This document shows positions 23,944 to 34,856 of a stretch of 59,873 nucleotides of DNA, piece after piece (the stretch's first letter is position 1; every line of letters starts with the position of its first letter). Origin of the DNA: Eimeria necatrix (taxonomy: Eukaryota > Apicomplexa > Conoidasida > Eucoccidiorida > Eimeriidae). The notes under the pieces were generated by a model. That model was not told where the DNA came from. It worked only from the letters and a program-made list of their open reading frames with translations, and made no database searches. The DNA is taken from the NCBI RefSeq assembly GCF_000499385.1, contig NW_013652516.1, forward strand, positions 1 through 59,873. The letters run 5' to 3'. A program made the translations under genes and the position numbers.

Positions 23944-26900
23944 ATGAAGGCATTTATTTCACTTTGTTGCGCCTGGGCGCTTGCGGCCAAAGTCAACGCC
24001 TTGAACGGTAAGGCTCGCTGTCTGACTCTTTGTTTCCATCACTACGCGCGTTTTTCCAGTCCCTTCCATAGTCCTCACTTCCATTGTTTTTGTGTTTTTT
24101 TACAGCGTTTTGCAGTGAACACACACCCTATTTTGTTCCACCTCATTGGCCTCCTTGACTCGTGTAGGTGCGCCACTGTTCTCAGGTACTGATCTGGACG
24201 GGCTCACTGCTGGCTCCTTCGCCGAGTTCAGAGAGGCAGACACAGTTGATTTGGCTGGCCTAAGCGCCACCGAGCCAGCAGGGGAGGCAGGCACCGCAGG
24301 TGCAGCTGTAGCGCGGGGACCGGAAGCTCCTGAAGCAGCAGTAGGAGCCCCAGGGGCAGCAGCACCACCTGCAGCACAAGCGGCGCCTACAGCCGGCGAG
24401 GGAGCTGAAGCTGCAGTGGCCACGCAAAAGTCTCCAGAGGAAGCAGCACAGCCTGGCCTTGAGGCAGCTACAGCCGGGACTGCCGAACAGCAAAAGCTGC
24501 AGCAGCCACCTACTGAAGCACCAGCAGCTGAAATTCCTTCTCCAGAGCGAGAGGCCGCACCGCTAGGCGCGGCTGCCACAGCGGCGCCTTTGGCTGGACC
24601 GGAGGACTCACCTGGTAAAAAGATAATTGCAATACGTAGAGTGGATAAGGAAAAAAGAAGCACAACCTAGCAGACAAAGTATAAGGCAAAAATGAGAGAA
24701 ATGCATAAAATCCAGCTCGAGAAACATACAGAACAACAGTACTAGGGGCTTTTTGTGTCATTTGCCACTCCAAATGCCGCAGAGGACAAGCTGGCGAAGG
24801 CGCTGTTGGCCCTCGAAGTTAAGACCGCACCGAGTGAGCAAATAGTGGTGATAATTGTAAGCCCCTGGAACTTGAATTTGCTGCTCGAAAGGAAAATAAA
24901 AGTTGGGGACATACGCCAGACCACAATTCCATAGAAGCGCATCTGCTAGCTTTTGTTTGGAAGAATACATCCTACGGCTTATTTAGCATTTATCAAATGC
25001 GGTTCACTTTGTTTCAATTCAGCTCTGGAGTACTCTACGGCACTAGAATTGCAATCTGCAATCGATATGACTCTACCCGACAGTGAGCGAATTGGCTACT
25101 TTTTAAGGATTCATGGATCAGTTTATTCTGGAAGAAATCTGGTTTTCTTATTTTAATCTAGGAAGATAAACAAAAGATTAATCACGGGCGCAGTTCTTCA
25201 TACATCATAGCAAAATATGTCCTGGCTTTTGTGTGCTATACAGAAATATCCGAGGACCTCCGCAGACGATTAAACACAAGAAGAGGTTAGTTGCTCTTCA
25301 CCTAATCTACAATTACACATATTTTTACGTACACATTCATATGTTTTTGGAAGCTTGTGTTTGTATGCTGACGAATTTTGAGACATAAGTACATTTATAT
25401 GCTTTTTGTCCATCTGTGCATACGGGCCAGCAGTAGATAGTAATCGTGAAAATGAAGTATCAGCACAGAAGAAAAGTTATTTGTCCTAATAGTACGGGGT
25501 CTATGCGAGCATGCAAAAGCTTCTGCTCACAACCAAATTCGCTAAAAAGCGGCGGTAGAGTTTAGTGTCTACTTTCGAATCTTTTACTTTGCTTTTCTGT
25601 CTAGTTGAACTTGGCGACCTGGAGACTGCTCTGTTTGCCATATTGGAGGCCTCAGATCGACTGGCTCTCCAAGAGCTATTACCTGGTGAGTTTGTTGAAA
25701 AGAAACAAAAGTAACGGTCGCGTGAGCCAAAAGGGAAGCGCAGTTCCTAAGAAGTAGGCAAAAATAACAACGAGAAAGCCCTTCGTTATACTCTCAGGCG
25801 TGCCGGAAACCTCCATATCCAAGTGGACCCTGAACGTTGTCTTGAAGTACTACAACGCTGTAAGAGGCCCGCAAGGGACCTCTCTGGTCCCGCAAGAGGC
25901 CCTATCTCTGATTGTACCTTTCTGGGCGCCAAGGGTGCAAGAGACGGAGCAGTATGCATTGCTGGTTCAGCGAATGTTTGCTAAGCGGATCCAGCATCCT
26001 TCCTGGGATCGTTACGCTGACAGAGAAAGCCTGTTTGGTCAAGCGCATGAAGTGATTGTAAATACTTTAGGGTTTGTTTGTGGAGATGATGGAGTTCTAA
26101 ATGTTCAAATGCAGCATTGCAACATGTCACTCAACGGATCCGTGAAAGGCGAGATGAGAGCGCTACAACTGATCATCACAGGTGCGACATAGCCAACTGT
26201 CACCTCTGCAAAGTAGCTGCTCACTTATCTTTCTGAATCTGTAAATTAGGCTACCGAGCGGATTGTACGGTGTGTAGCTGACTACATATTTCGACTAGAA
26301 AGGAGGCTCTCTGTGAGGCGTCTTTGCAATTTCTGTTACGGTTCTGTAATGTCTGTTAATTGCTTAGGTCTAACACTGGACGAACCAAAAGCAAGACCAC
26401 AAAGAGGAAACTGGTTGGCCTATGCGGCTGGCAACTTTTACTCCGAAAGTGCGATGCCATTTGAAGAAGCAAATTAACACAAGAAAGATATAAATATAAT
26501 AGTATACGTATATAGATTAAAAAGAGCGATAGATATGCTGATAGCTCCAGCCTGTACTACTACAAGTCTAGATGGGAGCCGCAAACTCTTGAAACAGCTG
26601 ATTACGCACACCCTTGAATCCACTCATCGTAGCCGCCGCGAACAAGCCTTTGTCACTTCTTGGAGCTTCTTCCTCGGCTTTGTTTTGTCATTTGCATGCT
26701 GCTTGTCATACCTATTTCGCTTTGTTGCAGGCATGGGTCTTGGTGTTTCTGCGCTGCTGCCTGGAAAAATAGAATGTAAGTCAAGCGTTTGCTTTCTATT
26801 GCAAGGCGCTGTATGCTACTTTGCTATTAATCCCTAGTCCCTGTTTTCTACCTTCCGCCAACTCGGCTGTAAATGCGCCCTCGATTTACCTTTCTTTGAT

Positions 26901-29900
26901 TTTGGCTTCAGCGATGAACGCGTGGTTGCAACAGCTCGGAGAGACAGCAAAACCGCCAGGTTCGATAGAAGTTGTGCTTAAGTTGATTTGCCTCTTTTAG
27001 TTTTGACTCTGTCCCCATTTTGTGCTGACTTCGTGTCTACCTCTATCTTCCCCCTCCCAGATCCCTTCATTGCATTGGTTGCCGCTTCCCGTTGCGTCTG
27101 CCTCTCTATGTCTTTTGCCTTTGCGGACTTCTCAAATTTGCCACAATTGCTGAGCTCATTTCTTGTATCTGTTTCCATTTCCCCCCTTTTTCCCTTTATT
27201 CCGTCGTGTCATTAGATCCTCACTTCTCTCGCTCTATTTCTGCTTCTTTTTGCGATATCAGAACCACGCGTTGTCCTAGGGGAACCAGTCTTGTCTCTGT
27301 TTCAACGCTTGCGCCTGAGCTCCCCCCAGCATTTCCTTCTGTGTATGCGCTTGGCTGGCTGGCCAGAAGGCAAAACTACTTTAGATAACTCGGAGGAAGC
27401 CGCCTTGTTCCTTGAGACTGTACAATGTAAGCTCAGCAAACGGTTGAACATTTAATTTCGCTTCCATTTTTTAAGTCCAGGCGTGGCTCAAATAGACGAA
27501 ACTCATGGTTCAGTGTTGCCTATACTCAATAAGACGGAGATGCAGCCGGATTACAGCCTTCTGTGTTTAAACGTACCTTGGTATATATGGCAATTTATTT
27601 TGCTACTCTCTTGTGTCTTGCGTCTACAGCTTCCCATATGATGCTTGACAAGGGCACCATGAGCTGGGTCGTTAACGCAGCTGGGGGCGAAGCACCCGAG
27701 ATTAGCGAGCGGATAATTAGGAATTTCCCTAACATACCTCAGGCTACAAGACAAGTTATCATTACTACAACTTCAGAGGCACCAGGAGCGGCAGCAGCTG
27801 CAGCTAGAGTTAAACCGACGGCGCCTGAGGAAGAGAAGCCTAAAGAAGGCATATATGCTCCCATCAAACCTTCGGAAAGAGAAATCTACCACGAGATTCC
27901 AGCCATCAAAAAAGCACCAGGCGCCGTCGGCAGACCGGTCGCCTCAGTTGCTCCAGACGAGGCGGAGATCGCTGCGTCTATGCCCTGGGCTTTCTTCCAA
28001 CAAGCCATCTCAAAAAGGCATGGTAAGTGCCTCAGTGCCATTTTTTTCTTTGAGTATTTGACATCGTTTCAATGTTCGCCTTTTCTCTTGTTTTTTTCGT
28101 TTAAATAAAAAGTAAACTCCTTCGTATCTCATGTTTGGTCTTACTTCGTCATACTGTTTTTGTTTCAGGCCCCTATCGCAGACTACCTTACTGGGTTGAA
28201 GTATCCGGTGAGTTTTAGACATGCGAACGCGTGCTGTTGCCTGCACCGACCCTGTCTAGCAAATGCCGTTTCTTCTCTTGCACAATGTGTTTTTAATCAG
28301 ATTAGAAAGATCATGTGGAGTGTGCCTTTGTGTACTTCGCTTTCCTACTTTTTAGCTGATTGTCCCGTGAGGAGTTCATCTACCCTAGGAGGAAAGAGAC
28401 TGGACTTGACGAAAGCAACAGACGATCTCCTGTTGCGTTTGGCGACAATGACTCCCATGCTTCTAAAAAAGTCCGGAGGCCGCAACGCTCCCCGATTTGC
28501 TGCAGTTTGCGGTGCCATGGGGGCCCTCTTGGCTGGCTGGCAGCAGGTTCTCGAATCCTCGATGGTGGAGAACCCCAGCGGGGTTCTGGCTCATGCAGCG
28601 CTCATTGAAAGAATTTCTAACCTCCACAAGTACTTTTTGTTCCCCTACAGCGATGTAGGAGAAGAGGCAAGGCAAGATGAAAAGGCCTACGAGCAGAAAC
28701 GTAAAGTCATAAAAGCATTCGCCAAAAGTAAGGTCTTGGCTAATAAGCTAAGCAGCTAATGAAATTCTCGTTCAGCTGCCTATTTTGCATCAGCCCACTC
28801 ACAAGGAACTTTAGTGGTTCGCGCGTGCAAGGACATGAAAAGTTTCGCAGGAAGAACAACAGAGCACATTGAACCGTAGAAGCAAATTAAGATCCGTACA
28901 ATAATTATGAAGCTGTATTCGTTCATCTTCGGCCTGCTGCGCTTTGTTTCCTGCAGGTGCTGATACGAAGTACTGTTCCTCCCTCAGTACGCTCTAGTAC
29001 CATTTTTGGGCCTGCATGTAGCTGAATGCACGCTATGCTCATCATTCAAAATTCAATTCATGTATTAAACTGCTGCTTGCTGCCTGCTTCGTGCTCACAG
29101 TGCTGTTTCTCTACTTTTATTCGCGATTTGTTTGCGCCAATTTTCTTGGACCACATATATTTTGTTGGGTGGTGCTGCTTGGCAGAATGATGCCGCTATT
29201 CGGTGTAGTTGGTGTTTGTAATCTGGCTTTTTATCAGCGCCTCACCCTTCCCGTCATTTGCTTTCCTGTTTTCTTTGATTTTCTTTTTGCCTCTCGCAGT
29301 TAATGCTGCCGGCGCTATTGCGACACAGTCCTCTGAGGCTCCCAGCGGCATGCGGCTCAAGGCGCGGTCTATGTACGGCGGCCTGGCGAACAGCCTGGGC
29401 GTTTCTCTATCTCTTCCTCTCGTGATCCAGGAGGGATTTAGAACTTATGTTCATTCTCAACTGGGCACAAAGAGCAAACGCAAACTGAAAAAAGGCCAAA
29501 CTAATGTGCTAGGCCTCTGCGCCGTGCTGCACGTTTCCGGCACTCTCCACAGCTGCGCCAAAGGCCAGACACACGAACTGGCCCACAATTTGTTCCTGTC
29601 CAACGTTGCGGGCCAGACCTTGACGGAGCACCTTGTTCTTGCTGGGTCGAGCCTCATCAACAAACACCCAAAGCTTTTCATTCTCTGCAACAGAGATACT
29701 GGCGGCCCCATTTTCGGTGAGACAGACGCAAACAAGAGCTTGCTGCTGAGTCGTAGAGTCGTTGCTTCTTGTTTGCCTGCTTCTTTTCTGTGTTGCTGTG
29801 TGGGTCTTGCCTTTTAGTTTGCGTGTGCACTAGGTAACTGTGCCTCCTTTCTTGTCTCGCCATGCTTTAGTTTGCTCTTCTGTGCACTAGGTAACTGTGC

Positions 29901-30431
29901 CCCCTTTCTTGTCTCGCCATGCTTTATTACTTTGTCTTTTCTCTGTTTTGACTTTTGCTTGATCTAGCCTTTTGTTCGTTCTTATTGGCTTTTGTACTTT
30001 TGCGAGTTTCAACGTGTGCCTTTTCAGAATCGGTAATGGAGGAGCTGCTGGTTGCTTTGTCTCCCGTGTGGGAAGACGAGGACTTGTTTAAACAGTATAT
30101 AGAGGCGAGCGCGACAGAGGTGGCTGCAGCAGCACCAGCAGCAGAAGCAGCACCAGGAACAGCAGCAGAACCTGTGCCACCAACGCCCAGCCCCAGAAGC
30201 AGCATCAGCTCCAGTAGCAGCAGCAGAAGCTCCGTCTCAACTGCTCCTGAACCTGAGCCGTTGTACGTGGAGGCCAACCCCAAGCTGTTTGAAACTGCAG
30301 AAGAAAAGAAAAGAAGACAAAGAAGATCTCAAGCCAGGGCTTCTAAGGCCAGTGTCCGTCAGGAACCTGCAGAAAAGCCGGCAGCGGAGGAGGGAGAAAG
30401 CGAGTACATTTCCTTGATGAAGGAGCTTTAA
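23944..30431 (+). CDS. Large 16-exon secreted protein, almost all introns phase 1
   Basis: Exons: 23944-24007, 24168-24614, 24783-24833, 25023-25082, 25605-25685, 25798-26181, 26368-26448, 26731-26775, 26912-26959, 27262-27426, 27481 to about 27507 or 27572, 27630-28022, 28169-28207, 28356-28727, 29300-29716, 30028-30431. The first exon encodes a signal peptide (MKAFISLCCAWALAAKVNA). Then come an Ala/Pro/Glu-rich region, a long non-repetitive central part (including SISKWTLNVVLKYYNAVRG and AFFQQAISKRHG), and a folded-looking block with Cys (GLCAVLHVSGTLHSCAKGQ). The tail is basic then acidic and ends SLMKEL. Total length is about 1,025-1,047 aa, with no further TM segment seen. Every mapped junction is phase 1; only the end of exon 11 is ambiguous. 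The signal peptide and size suggest cargo of an apical secretory organelle, for example a rhoptry-neck-type protein, but I cannot name the family from sequence alone. Confidence 0.78.
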
Positions 30432-31796
30432 GTGTTTGTACTTTTTCCGTTCAGTTTTATGATCAGAAGCACCTTTGCTTTCTACAATTGTATTTATGAG
30501 GCGCCTCAGCCTGCATGCAAAAGCGTCGTTGGCTTGCCGGTCGTTAGCGCTATTTTGACTTTTATTTATTTTCTTTTCTTATTTTTAGTGAAGCTTCACA
30601 TATTTTATATGCGGGTTGAGCTACGTGCTATTTTATTCACTAGATCAACACCGCCGATCTATTTATCTGTCTGCGCCCTGCGGGCGAAGGAGGAGAGACT
30701 CACAAACGACCATCCTCTATTATTGTTTTGTTGACCCTCACTAATTTGTTCACCTGTAGCTGAAGCCCTGTGATATATACTGCAGCTTTTGTAAGAGATT
30801 GTGAAAGAAGGGATTAATCAACATTCAAGAATTCCTGCTGTTCACATTTCTCCTCTTCATTCACACGCTTCGCTGTAAAGCAGCTCTACCCGCAACAGGA
30901 TAATATTCAAAAACTAATATTTTGAGTCAAACTCAGGCTAGTTCGCTCTTTTCATTCTGGAAGACTTGAAAGAGGAAACAGGCTAAAAGTGGCTGCGAGA
31001 CGCTGGCTGGCACGACAGCGACAAGACGGCAAGCATCATTAAGCAGGTCCCGTCCATTTTCTTTTATTTTTTCTCATTATTCTATTTAGTTTAATGAAAT
31101 AAGAGCTTAAAATTCAACTTCTTTCGCCGGATTTCAGATCTAATTTGCCAGCGGAACGGCACGCTTTGGGGGGTGGTGGAACGCCGTCCATTGCCTGCGC
31201 ATGTCGGCAGTCATGCTGAGAGTTTGAGTGCGCCCTTAGCCACGTCTTCTCGCCTAAAATTGAGTTAAACTTTTGTTTATATCCTTTTTTTCGAAAAATT
31301 GAAAGGAAAATCTGAAACATGAGGGTTCGACGCAGGAGAAGCGCGAGCAACCGAGTGAGTGCCTAGACCGCAGACTCGCCGCGGTTGCGGGCTGTGTTGC
31401 GTTGCTGCGGAGTCTGCGTTTGAAGAGGAAGAAGATGAATTAATTGCAATTATTAAAATTCAATTAATCCTTTTCTTCCACTTTTTCTGGAAAAGGCTGA
31501 GCCGCACGCCCGCCGCACGCGTGCCTCTCCGTCGTTCACCTTTGCTTTGTCTGAACACGACTTGCAAGCGCCTTGACGATGCAAAAAAGTAATTGAATTC
31601 TTCCAATTAAACTTGCGCAAATAAAAGCAACTTGACGCGCGAGACTTCTAGAGAATAGCGGCGGCCCGTCTCCGTCTTCTCTCTGCATTCAACAGATTCG
31701 GCAGAGTTCAATTCCTGTTGCCGAGACTCAGCCTCTCTTCGCGCGGCCCAGACTCGCAGCCCCCGAAGCCAAGTGCCCCTTCAGAATCAAACCTCC
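30432..31796. other. Intergenic, composition changes
   Basis: This is the 3' side of the secreted gene followed by AT-rich sequence. No gene was recognised. It marks the boundary between the repeat-poor left part and the repeat-saturated right part of the window. Confidence 0.45.
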
Positions 31797-31824
31797 AAAC
31801 CCTAAACCCTAAACCCTAAACCCT
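31797..31824. repeat. Interstitial CCCTAAA array
   Basis: Four tandem units of the telomere-type heptamer AAACCCT lie about 40 bp upstream of the MPDU1-type start codon. Confidence 0.95.
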
Positions 31825-31865
31825 GAAAGGAACAAACCCAGAGGGCACCGCCGCCCCCAGCCAAA

Positions 31866-33629
31866 ATGGGCGTCGGCAGCCTCATGCAGACTTGGGGCTT
31901 TGCCTCGCCTGCATGCGCCGTTGCCTTCGACAACTACACATTCACAGGGCCCTGCGTCAGGGAGGTAACCCTAAACCCTAAACCCTAAACCCTAAACCCT
32001 AGGCAGGCTCAGCTGCACTGTCCCGTTGTTTCTGCCTTCCCGTAAACCTCCCAGTGGTCCCTCGAATGGCGACTCAGCGTTTTAGAATCAGCGATTAGGG
32101 TTTTGGAAGGGTTTAGGGTTTGCAGAGTGCAGACAGCCACCGGCAGCTCCCAAGGCTTGAGCGGCTTTGGGGGGACCGAGGGTCTAGGGTTTAGGGTTTA
32201 GGGTTTGGGGTGTACGTACAGTCCATCGGCCTAATCACTAATGTTCTCATTCTTACGGGGGCCCTCGTTGTCAGAGTCCCGCAGCTGTTGAAAGTTTGGT
32301 CGGCGAGAAGTATTACTGGCATATCTTATGCCACGGTGGTTTCTGAAGTGAGCTCCAAACCCTAAACCCTAAACCCTAAACCCTAGACCCTGCCTCTGTT
32401 GCGCCGCGTCAAGCTCTGCGTTGGAACACGCCTGCTGCGGGGCCACGAGCGGGGGTTTAGGGTGTCAGCAGTTGAGGCCTAGGGTTTAGGGTTTGGCTCG
32501 CGCTGGGTCTCAGGTTTTCGCTGCAGAACTAGTTGTAGGGTATAATCTTGTTCTTAAACACCCTTTTGCTACTTGGGGAGAGGCTCTGTTCATCGGTGAG
32601 GAGGGTTTAGGGTTTAGGGTTTAGGGTTTAGGGTTTATCGAGCCTGGGAGCTCAGCTGCAGCAGCAACTTCGGGGTATCGCGAGTGCTTCTTCCCCTTTT
32701 CGCAGCAGGCCGCGTGCCTTCCACTTGAGTCAGCCTTTTATTCTAAGGTTTAGGGTTTAGGGTTTAGGGTTTAGGGTTTAGGGTTTAGTAGGGTTTCGCT
32801 TCTGGGGTCCGGTGCAGCGCCTGCGTGTTTGGATCTAGTCGCGTTGCTGATCCGTCAGCAAACGCTGTCGAAATGCAGAAATTGGTTATCATTAATGAAT
32901 TATTGATAATTAATTAATTAATTAATTAATTAATTATTAATTAGTTAATTAATTAATTATTTAATTGGTCTTTTTGCACATTGTTTGTTCGTCTGGACAG
33001 GCATTCAGAACACGCTGCTGCTGCACATGTACTGGACGTACACCCCAGGCAGCCGCCGCCGCCGCCGCTTCGGCCTTTTGGCAATTTCACTTTTGGGATT
33101 TCTTTTTTGGTCTCTTTATAATAACTATTTGCCGCAGACGCTCAGCAAAAGCGTCGTCAACTTCGCAGGGCTGGTCCCTGTGCCGCTCTGTGCGTTTAAA
33201 TGCATGCATGCATGCATGCATTCTGCATGCACGCATGTTGCATGCGTTCGTGCTGTATTTTCTATATATTTGTATACTAAGGCATATATGTATTAGTGCA
33301 TATATATGTATATAATATATATATGTATATATATCGTTCTGCATGCACGCACATTGCATGCGTTCGTGCTGTATATTCTATATATTTGTATAGTAAGGCA
33401 CATATGTATTAGTGCATAAAGGTAGATAATATATAATATATATATACATATATATATATATACTTAAGGTTGAGTTGACTTACATTTGCCGCACAGATGC
33501 ATGCACTCGTGCACATTTGCATAAAAGCAGCAACAAAATGTGTATATGCATTCACAGATACATTCGGTGTCTATTTGCATGCGAATACAGATTCTTGTAG
33601 CAGCAGCAGCAAATTCAGGTTCTTGTAGT

Positions 33630-33661
<32 letters not shown>

Positions 33662-34229
33662 ATATGGGTTCTTGCAATAGCAGCAGCAGCAGCAGCAGCA
33701 AATTTAGGTTCTTGCAGTAGCAGCAGCAGCAGTAAATTCGGGTTCTTGTAGAAGCAGCAGCAGCAACAGATTCTGCACATGCAAAGATGCCAAATAAATG
33801 TGCATTTGCATGCGCCTTTCACCGAGTGTATGGACACTCAAGGTGCACCTACAGTGTATGTACACACTCAAAGCAGTTATCTATCGGTGCAGCTGTTCGC
33901 TGATAAATATCTTTATATCTATAATTATATTACATATATATATATATATATTTATGTTGTTTGCAAATAAATATCTGTATCTGCAAATGTATATTTGCAT
34001 ACACATTTATATATATTTATGCTGTTTGCTGATAAGTATCTGTATATGTGTAAATATATATTTAAATATGTATTTGTATGTACATTTGTGAATGCGTGTG
34101 CGCATATAAGAAAAATGTATAAATATACATAAAACATATTTATATTAAATAATAAACATATATATTATATATATGTTATATATATATATACATATTATGT
34201 ATATTATATATATATATATTTATTATATA

Positions 34230-34271
<42 letters not shown>

Positions 34272-34824
34272 TCCTGCATGCGTCTGTATAGCCATAAATG
34301 GTATATGAGGAACTGTAGATTCCAGTGGCCCTTATGCATCCGCTTGAATTGCAGTCTTTGAAAATATTTGCAAAATATTTTCAACTTTTATTTTTGTGTC
34401 TTCCAGCGCATGCATGCAAATATTTGCAACTTCTTTTATTTGTGTCTTCCAGCGCATGCATGCGCAGTGGGGCTTGGAATGTCTTGAATTATTTTTCGGG
34501 TTTTTTTTTCTTTCTTTTTGTCTGACTCTCATCTCCCCTATGCGCGGCCGTCGCTCCCCGTGCTGCTGCTGCTGCTGCAGCTGTTGCTGCTGCAGCCGCA
34601 GCAGCAGCAGCTGCTGCTGCTGCAGCTGCTGCTGCTGCTGCAGGGCTTGCTGGGCTGTGTGTGCTGCGCTGCAGTGATATTTTCGCGGCTTCCCCAGGCC
34701 TTTTTGAATTACAAAAATAAACACACAGGTCACCTTTCGCTGATCTCTTCTTCTTTGGCCCTCGTGGGCTCCGCGGCCAGGCTGGGCACTGTGCTGCAGC
34801 AGCTCAAGGATTCCCGCGTTCTGG

Positions 34825-34856
<32 letters not shown>

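Noticed and set aside
24100..24663. 187-codon minus-strand frame
   Set aside because: It is the antisense shadow of exon 2 of the secreted gene, whose plus-strand frame carries proper acceptor and donor sites.
33597..33770. CRISPR-like alternation of repeat and spacer
   Set aside because: The spacers are not unique and the repeats are CAG microsatellite. The host is eukaryotic.
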